The position numbers and the translations under genes are program-made. The notes beneath the pieces were generated by a model that was not told where the DNA came from, made no database searches, and saw only the letters and a program-made list of their open reading frames with translations. A stretch of 64,000 nt of DNA from Nemania diffusa (Eukaryota > Ascomycota > Sordariomycetes > Xylariales > Xylariaceae), in contig JBBPUQ010000004.1 in the NCBI GenBank assembly GCA_038501195.1, positions 5,222,001 to 5,286,000 on the forward strand, read 5' to 3'. Shown here in pieces: positions 33,501 to 45,531 of this stretch; position 1 is the first letter of the stretch; every line of letters starts with the position of its first letter.

Positions 33501-33812
33501 ATTCTCTTTCGCATCGTGACTTTACTTCATTGTCTCTACTTTCCCACTTGAGAGGACAATTGCGAATAGGTACGTCGCCTTTGATAGCTTAGCAGTAAGT
33601 AGGTGGCAGATGGCTTCAATTGCACCCATTGAACCTTGGACGAAGCAACAGTCTTGTCTACTGGCTGGAGCAGCCTGGCTGTGAACTACACGTGCCGCCG
33701 ACTAGCAGCTGACATCTGTCTTCCTGTAGATATTGCCATATAGAGCGCCATTGGGAGAGATAGAAATTCGCACACGTACCTCTTCTCGTAAAGATCCCTT
33801 TGATCGATCACC
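30526..33812. promoter_or_regulatory. acl1-acl2 divergent intergenic region (3.3 kb)
   Basis: Separates the two divergent start codons. No supported gene: the open frames in it (up to about 180 codons, for example 33015-33551) lack motifs and codon bias. It includes a GGTGGGCAT triple repeat, TAGGTAC words at 31141 and 31260, and a CT/CAC-rich leader zone at 33400-33550 before acl2. It may hold shared control sites for both subunits and long 5' UTRs. Confidence 0.5.
31187..31213. repeat. Three tandem GGTGGGCAT units
   Basis: A perfect 9-bp unit repeated three times in the acl1-acl2 intergenic region. Confidence 0.9.
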
Positions 33813-35985
33813 ATGTCCGCCAAGTCGATTTCCGAGGCCGACGGCAAGGCCATCCTCAACTACCATCTCACTCGCGCACCAGTGATCAAGCCGAGCCCTC
33901 TTCCCAAGCCAACGAAGCACAACCCTGCTCCCAGGCTAGCTTCTCTCTACTTCCCCGAGGACGCTGATGTGAACGCCGTGCTCGACCAGGCTGAGGTTAC
34001 CTATCCTTGGCTTCTTCAAAGCGGTTCCAAGTTTGTTGCGAAGCCGGATCAGTAAGAAACCCTCGACATCTCACTTTCTCCCTTCTTTTGGCAATTTGTA
34101 GGCTGTAGGGCTTTCCTTTCGTGCCGAGCCCGCGCTCAAGAGGCATCTCATGCTGTCGAAAGCCTCGTGTGTTGCGCTCGAAATAGCGATAACTAACGTG
34201 AATGCGCAGACTCATCAAGAGACGAGGGAAGAGCGGTCTCCTAGCTCTAAATAAGACCTGGCCGGAGGCGAAGGCCTGGGTTGCCGCGCGCGCCGGAAAG
34301 ACGCAAAAGGTTGAGCACACGGAAGGCGTCCTTCGACAGTTCCTTGTCGAACCCTTTGTGCCTCATCCGGATGGCACCGAATATTACATCAATATCAACT
34401 CCGTTCGAGATGTGAGTCATCCCAGATTGAATATCTCTATAATGCGACCCGATGCATTTGAGCTTTTTGGCGATGCAGAGGCAATCGCCCTTCTAGTCAG
34501 CAAGTGCATGGCTGGTGGAGTGGGCCTTTTCAAAGTCGAGTCGATAAAACGGCGTTTTACTTCAAGCGGTCCTATGAATGTGTCTTGGGTGCAAAAAGAG
34601 AAGGCATGATAGGACGGGTGCCAAACGATTTATGTTGTGGCTATGTTCTCGCTCGCTCTCACTCGCGGAATCTTTTGGGCATGTTCAGCCGAAATCCCAG
34701 TGTACGGGCGAGCGGAGGCTAAACCACTTGCAACCGAGTTGGCACCCACTTGATTATCTGCACCCACCCAGTTGCCCCAACAAAGACAAGACCTGGCACG
34801 CCTATTCTACTGCTTCACTTTGTGTCACGTGGTTCTGCCTACGTGAAGTACCGTGGGTATTGAGATAAGATGCTAATTGCTATCATAGGGTGACTGGATC
34901 CTCTTCACCCACGAGGGTGGTGTAGATGTCGGCGATGTTGATGCCAAAGCCGAGAAGCTACTTGTCCCTGTCGACCTTTCTGAGTATCCATCCAACGAGG
35001 AGATCGCCACCTCCTTGCTAGCAAAGGTGCCCAAAGGTGTTCACAATGTGCTGGTTGACTTCATCACCCGCCTCTACGCCGGTAAGCTCATATCCTTCCC
35101 CGTAAATGATATCATTTATAATTGCTTCCATGACTGACATGCGTTTTCCCAGTATATGTCGATTGCCAGTTCACCTACCTCGAGATTAACCCCTTAGTCG
35201 TCATCCCCAACGCAGAAGGTACCTCAGCAGATGTTCACTTTCTCGATTTGGCAGCCAAGATAGACCAGACTGCCGACTTTGAATGTGGTGCCAAATGGGC
35301 AATTGCCCGATCTCCTGCCAACCTTGGCACCGCCGCCGTTTCGTCGGCTGGGGACAAAGTCAGCGTCGATGCCGGCCCGCCTATGGAGTTCCCTGCTCCA
35401 TTTGGCCGTGAGTTGACTAAGGAAGAGGCTTACATCGCTGAGATGGACGCGAAAACCGGTGCTTCTTTGAAGCTGACCGTTCTCAACGCGAGCGGCCGCA
35501 TCTGGACACTTGTCGCCGGTGGTGGTGCCTCTGTTGTGTATGCTGATGCCATTGCTTCAGCTGGTTTCGCCGATGACCTGGCCAACTACGGCGAGTACTC
35601 TGGTGCCCCCACCGAGTCACAGACCTACTACTATGCACGAACCGTTTTGGATCTTATGCTACGTGCGCCCATGTCTCCTAAGGGCAAGGTTCTCTTTATT
35701 GGAGGTGGCATTGCCAACTTTACCAACGTCGCATCTACTTTCAAGGGTGTCATTCGTGCACTCCGCGAGTACGCTGGGCAGCTAAACGAACACAATGTCC
35801 AGATCTGGGTGCGACGAGCTGGCCCTAACTGGCAAGAAGGCCTGAAGAACATGAAGGCTGCCACCCAGGAACTGGGCCTAAATGCTCACGTTTTTGGCCC
35901 CGATATGCACGTGTCGGGTATTGTGCCTCTAGCACTCATCCCCGGCCGATTGGAGCAGAACACAGTAGCGGAGTTCCACGGTTAA
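33813..35985 (+). CDS. acl2: ATP-citrate lyase subunit 2 (ATP-grasp/citrate-binding)
   Basis: The ATP-grasp, succinyl-CoA-ligase-beta-like partner of acl1. Exons 33813-34051, 34210-34411, 34889-35081 and 35153-35985 give 488 residues, the usual length, so no exon is missing. Diagnostic segments: [63 protein letters not shown], then the C-terminal citrate-binding part with [19 protein letters not shown] and [10 protein letters not shown]. Introns are 158, 477 and 71 bp; the second is unusually long for this window. Splice phases agree throughout. Divergent from acl1, so co-regulation is likely. Confidence 0.96.
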
Positions 35986-36570
35986 GCATTTTGTTTTAAA
36001 TTAATCATACAGCTCTCAAGAGGGCGTGGCATTCATGAGCGAATGAATGACGGTGGCCATGTATTTGGGCGACCACTAATCATGGCAATGTACGTTGAGA
36101 GCAGATATACAGATAGATAGTCAGCTCTATCAGGCTTGACTTATGCCAGGAGGGCATGGTTTATAGAGACATGCTCGCGAATCAAAAACACATTAGAATA
36201 ATTCGCAACATTGACCAAATTTGGTTTTACTTTATATGACGTGTGACTCCTTGGGGATGTATTAAAATTCCCGACTCACGGGTAGCTGTTTTATATCATT
36301 TCTAGGAGCAATCACGCAATAACTAGGAGACATCCAACCACACTAGGACCACAACACCGTTCGCCTACTAAGCGACCCTATGTTACGATGGAAGGGGTTT
36401 TTTTTTTCTTATTAGTTCAGCTAGCTTTTAATCATCTTCGCGGTTCCAGTTATTATAGTATAAGAACTACTTCGCCATCTTCCCAGGTACATTCCTCACC
36501 TCGGGAAGGCTCCCCTCATTCTCGTAGTCCAAGGGTCAGTACCTATGGATACTACGTTCCCTTCACGCGA
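35986..36570. other. Convergent spacer acl2/beta-lactamase-family gene
   Basis: The 3' regions of two converging genes; no coding signal. Confidence 0.5.
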
Positions 36571-38030
36571 TCACTGCTTCAGCATAAGAAAAGCAGCTTT
36601 CTCAAACTTGGTCCCGAGCTCGTTGCAAATAGTGTCCCCCCAAGGCTTCAAGTGAAAGGCCCAGATGGAGCAAATGCCAGCCTTGTCGTCAATATTCTAT
36701 GCGCGAAAATTAGCAATCCGTGTTCCCAGAGAATGCGGAGAGCGCAAGAAGGCAGAGCACTTACCCAGATGATATTCGGGAGCCCGCTCCACGACAAGTT
36801 GCCCTCCCGCCGCCAGCGGTCCCCGTCGCAGTCCTCCAGCGTCAGCATCCCGCCGAGGCTGTGCGAGTGCTTGATCTCGACGGGCACGGGCACGCCGGGC
36901 ACGAACGCCTTGAACTGCTCGCAGTAGGCGTCGAAGCCGCGCTCCGCCTCGGGCGAGAGCGCGCGCGCGAACAGCAGGTCGCGGGTCGCGGGCTGCAGTA
37001 GCCGGCCGTCGTTGGAGAGGATGCTGTGCATGACCTGCATGTAGTGCGCGGGCGTCGTGTAGATGCCCTGGCCGCCGTGCGGCGCGATGTCCTGGTGCCA
37101 GTAGCTTTCGTCGCGGTACTGCAGCCCGCTGCTGCCGGGGCCGGTGCCGGTGCCCTCGGCGGTGAAGGTGGCGTCGCCGCGGAAGGTCATGTCGGCGCGG
37201 CGCGCCTGCGTCGCGGGGTGCTGCTGCAGCTCGAAGGTCATGTTGTCGGCGCCGAGGCCGAGGGGCGCCACGATGTTCTGCTGCAGAAACTCCTCCGCCG
37301 TCAGCCCGCTGGCGCGCTCGATCAGGCGCGAGCACCAGTCGAGGTTGGGCCCGTAGGCCCAGCTCGTGCCGGGGTCGAAGAGGAGGGGGTACGTGAAGTT
37401 CTGGTCCAGGTTGTCGTAGTCCTGCTCTAGGGCTAGGCCTTGCCACTTGCGGTATTGGTGGAGGAGGGGGTAGGTGAGGGTGTAGCAGAGGCCAGAACTG
37501 TGGGAAAGGAGGTGTCTGGATTTGTGTGGTTAGTGAGGGTCCGAGTATACCGCATCCTCATCCCTTAGGGGGCATACTTCAGGAGGACGGGGGACTTGGG
37601 TTCCCGCTCGATCGGATTGCCTGCCTCGTCAAAGCCGGTGAGAACCTTCAAGCCGGCGACTTCTGGAAGCAGCTTCTCGAGAGTGTCATCGATATTTGCA
37701 AGGCCCTTCTCAACACACTGGAGGACCATGATGGATGTGAGGAGCTTGGAGCAGGATGCGAAGCGCATTGGCGTGTCCACAGTCATTGGAGGCCGCTTTG
37801 CAGGGTCCTCTTCGCGCAGGCTGCGGACGCCATAGGCTCGCGAGAAATCTACTTTGCCTGCAGCGACACGTTGTGGGTTAATCACGGCTTCATATTTGAT
37901 ATTTCATATGAGATGAGGGGTCGGTGTTTGCTCCCACTAACTGACCAGTGAGATCCTTGGCGAGCAAGACGGCTCCGTGGATGCGGCCATCCGCTACGGC
38001 TTCACGAAAGGCCTTGTCGACTTCTTCCAT
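36571..38030 (-). CDS. Beta-lactamase-family serine hydrolase (class C/esterase-like)
   Basis: Exons 38030-37946, 37857-37578, 37515-36765 and 36696-36571 give 413 residues. The N-terminus MEEVDKAFREAVADGRIHGA has no signal peptide, so it is probably cytosolic. The SxxK catalytic motif is FASCSKLLTS; the conserved LLKHLLSHSSGL follows across intron 2; the Tyr motif is SWAYGPNLDW; the third motif is replaced by HGGQGIY, as in fungal transesterases and esterases (LovD/EstB type) rather than true lactamases. Reading straight through exon 2 meets a TAA, but a GTATGC donor just before it restores the frame, so the gene is not broken. Exon 3 is very GC-rich while the others are not. Substrate unknown; fungal homologues include secondary-metabolite acyltransferases. 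Confidence 0.88.
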
Positions 38031-38811
38031 TGTGGTAAGAAATGTTCTTAGTATTCTTAATGGGCAAGGGCTGTTGTTCTCAGAGAATAGAAACAGGTAG
38101 GACCATGAAACAGAAGATGTCAAGAAACATAAGTCCGATTAAATACTCATTACATCGTGTTGGCTGTTCATGTTCAAGTGCGGACTTGGCGGGTAAATAA
38201 GCACTATAGGCAGCCAATGGTAGGTGGTAGGATTGCCTATTGTGGTCAAATATGTGAGACATACGTCCCTGCATCACCAAAACACAGCGCTGATTCGATG
38301 CGTTGTGACGGGATAGGGACAGCCTACATGTACCTACCTACGGTAGCTGTGAGATCTGGGATCTAGCACCTACCCGGACACTAACCCCACTGAACTCCGC
38401 TCAGTCCGCAAATTGTCGGAGCTCCTACGGCAGACAATTAAGACATAGAGACGCATACTCGAACGATAAAGTATAATCCAACGTGTGTGCCTTTTAATAC
38501 GAATTACGAGTGACAGTTTAGCTGTTGTAGTCCATCTAAGTAGGAGAGCTACTTAATAATGATGAGACATTATTATCATCGTGAGTCTTGTATATTAGTG
38601 GTGTATTTAATCACTAGTCATAGAAATAGAGAGAGCACTCTTGTTTTATACCATTAAAGACCGTTGGTTGTTAGATAATCTGTGGTAGCTAGCGCGAGAA
38701 ATAAACTCTGACTCGGACATCGTCGCAATGAATGTCGTCTGTCTGCATTATCCACACCGAACAACAAGCTCAGACACGCAACAATTGTCCGCTAATGTTA
38801 CACGCCAAGAA
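38031..38811. other. Spacer between tyrosinase 3' end and hydrolase promoter
   Basis: 780 AT-rich bases; no gene seen. Holds the hydrolase promoter; TACCTACC near 38333-38341. Confidence 0.5.
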
Positions 38812-40551
38812 CTAGACATATACGTAGCAGAAAGCGCCGCCGTTTCCACCAAGCTGGTCATGTGTCTCAAGTAGCTTGATCGGGGGGCCGAGCCATTCCA
38901 TATCGACTGTGACATTATGGGGGTCAACCGCCCGCTTCATGGGCATTGTCATGTTCATGTTGACAAAGGGGATGGCGTAGAGGCGATTCTCGGGGTCCTG
39001 CATTTGCCAAATCCACCAGAGACGGTCCAATGAGGTATGGTGGAAGTAGAATAGGGGGTCGCCGGGAGAGGTCATCGCATCACCGCCCGGGTCTACGGCA
39101 GCAACGTAATGGCCAGCGGTATGGATCTATTTTAAACCGGTCAGCTTCAACCGTGCTTTTTACAGACTGACGAGGAACTGGATAACTTACGCCCCAGGGG
39201 TACGGGTCGCCCTTCACGGGTGGTGTGCCTAGTAACTGGTTGTAGAAACTATCCATATTGTCGTTTTTCGTGAGTAGATCATAGGCGCGATCAGCTGTAG
39301 CGCCCATAACTGCGTTCCGGTTCTATCAAGCACTCCGAGTTAGCTACTGTTAATTTTTGCCCCGGCAAAGGAATGAAAGGAAAAAATCTAATATGTACTC
39401 ACCACGTCGCGGCGTAAGCAACGCGGGTTCGAACCGGTGCCATCAGACCTTGGGTTCTTAGGGAGGTTCACGCCCGTCGCCATGGCAGTTGGGCCAAGAC
39501 TGACGATCATGCTATTATCTTGTCAGTCACATTTCCCCCCAGAAAGAAAATAGGCAACGAACTCTGAGAAGGGCCCTTCGGTAACGCAACCTCCACCACC
39601 GCCTGATGCGATGATGTTTGGTGTGCGCCCTGGCTGGGCAACCCCCTTATACGCCGGATCTAATTTACCATTACCTCCTAGACTGGAGGCGTTGCCGTTC
39701 AGTAAAGGCGAGTTCCATGGATCCTCGGAGTAGCGATCGTAGTTCATGTACTATTCTATTGTCAATAGTTATACAACATTAAGCCCGTAGGTCATGAGTC
39801 TCGTACAGGTTGGTAACCGGTGTATCCGCATTCGTTTCGGAGCGCTTGCTCGAAAAGCCAGACATAGTACTTGTGAGCTCCAAAGAGATGCATGTTGTCG
39901 TGTAGTTGCATGGCATGTGTCATGTCTGGGACACTTAGAGTCAGTTACACTCGTCTTGAGCTGGATCTAAATGTGGTCCGAAAAGGGGGCCCCTAAGTAT
40001 ATTCCAAAAAGCAACAAATCAGGGAGAATATAATGTCGGGAGCTGCTCACGGAATGCGACGAAATCATCGTATCGGCTTAGGGCTCCTGGGAACCTGGTT
40101 TTATCTGACTGGGGCGGTAGCTTTAGTAGGCAGTTGATGGCACCGGTATATTCTTGTCTTTGCGCTTCACTCATATCACTCCTGTCAATCGTGTCAGCGT
40201 GATCAAGGGTTCAGAGAATATTGCCATTCCAAAACTAACCATTCCCTCCGCACAGCTGCTGTCTCTAGCGTACACTTGTTGTTCTTGTCCGCAGCAATCT
40301 TCTTAGTCATGTATTCGTCGATCTTAGGCATAGTAGCCTCTTCCAACTTGTCCACGACATCAAGTGGATAGACAGGATTGCGAAAACTAAATGAGTACAC
40401 TTTGTCAGCACATGCAGCGAAGTATATCAGAGGGGGGAACTAAAACCTACATTTCTATCTTTGACTCCCATCCATCTGAAGGCAACAAGGCCGCTGCTTG
40501 AACTCCAGTAAGGAGTGGGAGCAAGACGAGAGCGCTCCCGATGGTCATCAT
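38812..40551 (-). CDS. Secreted tyrosinase (type 3 copper oxidase)
   Basis: Oxidises phenols to quinones (pigment or phenolic metabolism). Eight exons: 40551-40451, 40386-40240, 40181-40051, 39925-39807, 39750-39563, 39511-39403, 39322-39191 and 39126-38812; 413 residues. The N-terminus MMTIGSALVLLPLLTGVQA is a signal peptide. CuA His residues lie in FHMTHAMQLH and FGAHKYYVWLFEQAL (first His codon split by an intron); the usual WHR is AHK. CuB is in IHTAGHYVAA and DPLFYFHHTSLDRLWWIWQ; all six ligands are present. The usual PYW after CuA reads PYM. A TEGPFSDMIVSLGPT segment links the two sites. Several NXS/T sequons (NGNAS, NMT, NVT) fit secretion. No C-terminal processing domain. All intron phases agree. 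Confidence 0.92.
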
Positions 40552-43538
40552 ATTGAATCAGCTACCTGCGAGGCGACGAAAATGCAGATGAGGGTGACAA
40601 TCCGAAGAGCATATAGAAGGCAAGGGACTTGTATAGGTATATATAACGTACATTTGCTCTACCGGCTCAATAGATGGCCCGTACTTTAGAGCCTTGCCCC
40701 CCTCCTCACGGCACTTACACCCAAAGCCGTGATAGGAGGTTCCCCATCCACGCGACCAATGATAATTGTGACTAATATATACCCGTATAAATGAGCCGCA
40801 GCAAGTCACCGCAAAAGTGAACGATCTACCGTCAAGAGGATGCGCCCGAATTGGTAGAGGTCCGGCAGAGAATACTAATCATTTTATTGCATATTATCAA
40901 CCACCCACAACAAAAGGATTTCTCTGGTTTTGAGTAAGTAATCATGTCATTCCGGATGATATGAGATATTATGTATTAAAGTTGGTAGATAAATCCTTGT
41001 AGTAACTCTGGGAATTGATGCTATAGGGCGAAGTATCTGATTGACGAGTAGAGACATACGGCCTCGCGCGACACTAACGAATAAGGTCATGCCAGTTTAA
41101 ATCCATCTGCAAATATAATGGTATTCATATTAATTTGAGAGGGAGTTTTCAACCTCACTAGATCTAATATGAGAAACTGGTATAATATGATTTTCTACCC
41201 CCGGAAGAGAATAGGCATTTGTCGCTATCTGATCTAAGAATCTATTGGGATGAACAGGATCTAGAGTGACAGGGGCTGAGCTTCAGGCTATCACTTACCC
41301 CAGACTGTCTTTCGAATTATTCAGTGCATTTTAAATTGCATCTCCATTTTAAAAACTTCTTCGAAATAGCTTTTCTGTACGGTAGGGCTATCCTCATCGG
41401 CCTCATTTTTCAGCTGAGTGAACTCAAAGTCCAGGAGTGCAGTAGCACCTTAGACTTATATCTACGTACTGCTGATCATGCTTCTATTCTAGCTATACAG
41501 AGAAAATAAATATATTTAGAGTTGGTGGTCTTTTAATTGAGCCATTGAGATACATAAGTAGTGTTTCTTCTACAATATTTGAGCTATTAGCTACCGACAT
41601 CGTTGTCAAGCCAAGTGAGACCATTCATGGTGAATTTATGATCATTCTGAAAACCTAGCAAGGGCAATCGAACCTTAAAGCATCATTGATACGCCGGCTG
41701 AACTCGAAACTAACTGCATGATCAAGCTTCATCTACTGCTAACGCGAATACTAATACATACCTGTTGTTAACTCTCATTGTTAGATTGACAGCCGCCAGA
41801 ATGTTACCATGAGAAGTCGACAATGCCCACGCTAGCAAACAATTGACCATGATTAAAGAATTATACTCTAAATTAGTGCGAAAAGGTCCTGAATCAGTCT
41901 GAGAGCTTTTACAACTTGCTTAAACTCGTTGTTCCCTAGCGAGTAGAAACACAATACTCAAAATTAAGAGGGGCCATAGTTCCTCCATGAAACCAGAGAT
42001 CCACGGCTGTAGCATTTGGTATGTAGTTTCACATCGAAGCGTATGATGTCATGATAGCACACTATGCCTAAATCACGATCTATGAAGGTATCTTAATGTA
42101 GCAGATTGAGAATCGCTCCCAATTTTCAGTTGCCACTCACTACCAGCCAGCCTGATGAGAGAGACACGATCCGATAAGACTATGTGTGAGTAAGGCCGAA
42201 CAATATGCCTAAAAAAAGTATAGCTGTCAAGCCGAAACACACTATGCTGTTAGATTCACACTTAAAACATATTGACGTGAAACTAGGCCGCTAACCTTCT
42301 AACGTCATGACGACATCGCATAGGTTTCAATCGAAGGTTTAGGTTATTATTGAGAGACTTCGATTTATAGGCCGTTCGAGCTAACTTGAAATTTAGATTA
42401 GAGTTGATTAAGACAAGCTGTTATAGACCTTGAGTTCGGGACGGAGCGACCTTTGTCTACAGGAGGAGTAGGGCTGTTTGGTGAGTTTAAACTTGAGATC
42501 TGTCATGGTGATTGCATCCCGCAACCTTTACTGAATGAAATTTAATGAGATTAGAATGTTCTAAAAAGTTCCAAATAAATGCAGCCTGTGCTAATCATTA
42601 TTGCTCACCTATAGGCTGCCATCGACAGGGGATTTCTCTAGTAGATTAGTTGTCGGTCATGCTTCTCCCTTGAATCATCGTCATGGGTTTAAACTCGTCA
42701 CATGCACTGTCATCCAAATAGGGATTTTCGAGTTTATTTACGCACCTTGCAGCTGCGATCCCAGATATAACGGGGTGATAGATAAGTTGCTAGGATACCG
42801 ATGCCTGGTAGCACCAAGCGCTTTATACGGCTACTAGTCCCAGCGCCCTCTCTTGAGTGTAGGACAAACATCACTATATTTTAGGGCCAATATATGGGGG
42901 ACTTCAGGAACTATTAATACGTGCTTTATTGTACTCTCAGTGATAATGCAAACTATAGTCTATAAGTAGAATCGATGATGCTGAGAAGTGAAGTAAGAGC
43001 AAGTAGAAAATGTGAATAAGAGCGCGACGACGAAGCTGCGGCAATTAGCGGTATTGAGGCCCTTTTTGAATAAATTCACAAGAACGAGATGATCATCCTC
43101 TCGAATAGTGAATCGAATAATCGAACTCGGCTTAGTTTCCCGCTTGGTTTCCCGCTATGACTGACTAGCCTACCGTTGATTTATCTCAAAGGAATGATAG
43201 GTTTCTGGGGATCTATTGAGACACTAGGAGAGCTAGGCTCTCTCCGCGCCCTACGTAGATAGCTCGGCATCTTCAGTCGATGTTATCTAGTGGCACATTC
43301 CGATAAAGAGGTGGCTTGCCAGGGGGATTGCACGCCTACGCGTACGCATAAGAAGACCAAACAGAAGAGTTGGAGATAAGAGGAGGGGCAGTCCCCTGTT
43401 CTAATTCATCACCTATCTAGATAGATAGAGAGCGGTCGATAAGTAGATACTCAATCCTGGATGACGTATAAAATGAACTTCACTCCCAGCTGCTCTCAGT
43501 ACCGTTTATAAATTATTCTTCGGCCATTACAGGTGACA
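40552..43538. other. AT-rich gene desert (3 kb)
   Basis: No open frame of interest on either strand; AT-rich, especially 40880-43010, with many TATA/ATTA words. It could be decayed repeat sequence, but I see no terminal repeats or transposase traces. It contains the tyrosinase and permease promoters at its ends. Confidence 0.5.
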
Positions 43539-45531
43539 ATGGCTAGCATTAAGGAGAAAGGGCGTAAGCCCAGCGATTCGCAGCTTGGGGATGCCCATGA
43601 TCTCCAAGACTTGACTTTACTAGGGTACACGGCCGAGCTCCAGCGGAATCGGTCCATGTTTACCCTTCTTTTTCAATCCCTTGCTATTGCCGCCGTAGGT
43701 GCGCTATATCACAACTCACTTCGAAGGCTAAAGTTTCCTGCAGATACCGTATGGTTTTGGCAGTCCGTTAATTAGTGCCGTTGTTAGTAATCCTTGAGAG
43801 TCTTTTGATTTGTTTTCTTGTCTTGGCGACCTTCACAGAACCTATGAAGGGCTCCCTTTCAGAATTACCTACATAGGACGTTCAAAGTGGCGATAACTGA
43901 CTCCAAGTGTTGTAGTATGGCGGAGGTACGTGGTGATAGGAACTTACCGGACTTGGCGAGCAGAGCTCACAGCACACAGGACAACTCCCCATGTTTCTGG
44001 GGTGGATAGTAGTGCTTATTCTCGATGAGTGCATCGCCTTGTCGCTGAGTGAGCTGGCTTCGAGATTCCCGACCTCAGCCGGCCCGTATTACTGGTCATT
44101 CCAGCTCGCGAGCCCCAAGTATCGTACCGTGCTCTCTTTCATCACTGGCTGGAGTTGGCTCATCGGTAACTGGACCATCACTCTGTCGGTGAACTTCGGC
44201 TTCGCATCTCTCGTGGCGGCTACCGTCAACTTATTCCAACCGGATTTCGTTGTCGAGCCTTGGCAGCTTCTCCTGATTTTCTATGGCCTGTGTTTTCTGA
44301 CTTTCTTTGTCGTCGCCTTTGGGAACAAGATATTACCCATGGTAGATACTATCTGTGCCGTTTTTACGGCCATCAGCATCCTTGTTACGTTGATTTTTCT
44401 CTCGGTCAAAGCAGAGGCGGGTAGACACTCCCCCAGCTATACGTTAGTATGTTGCCTTGATGCTGTAGGTTGTTAAGATCTATACTCATATGCACTCTCA
44501 TAGGGCCATTATGATCCGACCCTATCGGGTTGGGGTAATTTCTCCTTTTTCATCGGCATCCTACCAGCCGCTTACACGTGAGACAGAGATCCAGTGCAAC
44601 CATTCCCGATGGCTTCGCTAACCCCCCGCGTCAGATTTTCCGCGATTGGTATGATTTCCTCGATGGCTGAGGAGTGCGATAAGCCGACCACCAAGTTGCC
44701 AAACGCGCTATCGCTCTGCGTGCCCATTGGTGGAATTGCCGGGCTTTTCTTCGTAAGCCAAGCCGTTTTCCAGACGTCTCTTGGTGTCTCACGCTTTAAT
44801 AGATCATACCCATATGCGCTACCCTACCTGACTTGGCGGACATTCTCCAAGCGCCAGTCGGTCAGGCGCTGCCGTATATCTTCGGCCGAGTGACGGGCTC
44901 GCCCGGCGGCGGGCTAGCACTGACGTTACTGGTCTTCATCATCACGTTCTTTTGCTCCGTATCCATCACCGTCGCCGCATCGCGCTGCACATGGGCTTTT
45001 GCTCGAGACAATGCGATCCCTCTAGCCTCCCTTTGGGCTAAAATCGATGAGCGCCATGGGACGCCGATTTGGGCGCTCGGGTTGACGACAGTGGTCCAGC
45101 TGCTTTTGGGTTTGATCAACCTTGGCTCATCCTCTGCATTTCTCGCCTTCGTGTCCGTAGGCGTTATATCGCTTGCTGTCTCTTATGGCATACCCATCGC
45201 CATCTCACTGGCGTACCGACGCAAGGAAGTGCAGGTGGCGCATTGGAAAATGCCAAGAGCAGTTGGTTTTGCCGTCAACGCTATCGCGGTAGTTTGGATC
45301 GTGTTTGAACTAGTGTTATTCTCCTTGCCAACCGTACTTCCGGTTACTGCCGTTAGTATGAACTATGCTATTGTAGTTTTTGCGGGCCTCATGGCTTTGA
45401 GCGCCGTTTGGTATGGTATACACGCTCGAAAAGGTAAGTTGATCCTTGCCCGAATTCATATGCACTTTGACTAACCTCGATCAGTATATCGAGGACCACC
45501 GGAATCAGATGGACTTATTGTTGATTCGTGA
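43539..45531 (+). CDS. APC-superfamily amino-acid/choline-type permease
   Basis: Plasma-membrane transporter of the fungal GABA/choline permease family, 513 residues. Exons: 43539-43694, 43744-43782, 43916-43925, 43980-44446, 44504-44577, 44635-44752, 44803-45433 and 45485-45531. The spliced sequence runs without a break: LLFQSLAIAA | IPYGFGSPLISAV | YGG | GQLPMFLGWIVVLILDE, then SLSELASRFPTSAGPYYW, NWTITLSVNFGFAS, FSAIGMISSMAEECDKPT, FCSVSITVAASRCTWAFARD and LGSSSAFLAFVSVGVI. About 12 membrane segments are visible. Exon 3 is only 10 nt, needed to restore the conserved YGGG and the phase. Substrate cannot be fixed from sequence. The start is the ATG at 43539 (MASIKEKGRK). Confidence 0.9.

Noticed and set aside
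33015..33551. 178-codon frame upstream of acl2
   Set aside because: Low-complexity His/Ser/Pro from the CT/CAC-rich leader; no motif and no splice support.
36697..37446. 249-codon Arg/Pro/Ala-rich frame
   Set aside because: It is another reading frame of the GC-rich exon 3 of the hydrolase gene; no motifs, composition explained by GC bias.
37571..37590. Apparent premature TAA in the beta-lactamase-family gene
   Set aside because: A GTATGC donor two codons earlier and an AATCCAG acceptor 62 bp on give PVLL-K|HLLSHSSGL, the family sequence, in the right phase; the stop lies in the intron.
40880..43010. Possible decayed transposon in the AT-rich gap
   Set aside because: No terminal repeats, target duplications or transposase-like frames could be found by eye; only composition supports it.
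43784..43915. Frame fragments suggesting the permease gene was broken
   Set aside because: A 39-nt exon at 43744-43782 and a 10-nt exon at 43916-43925 restore an unbroken family sequence.
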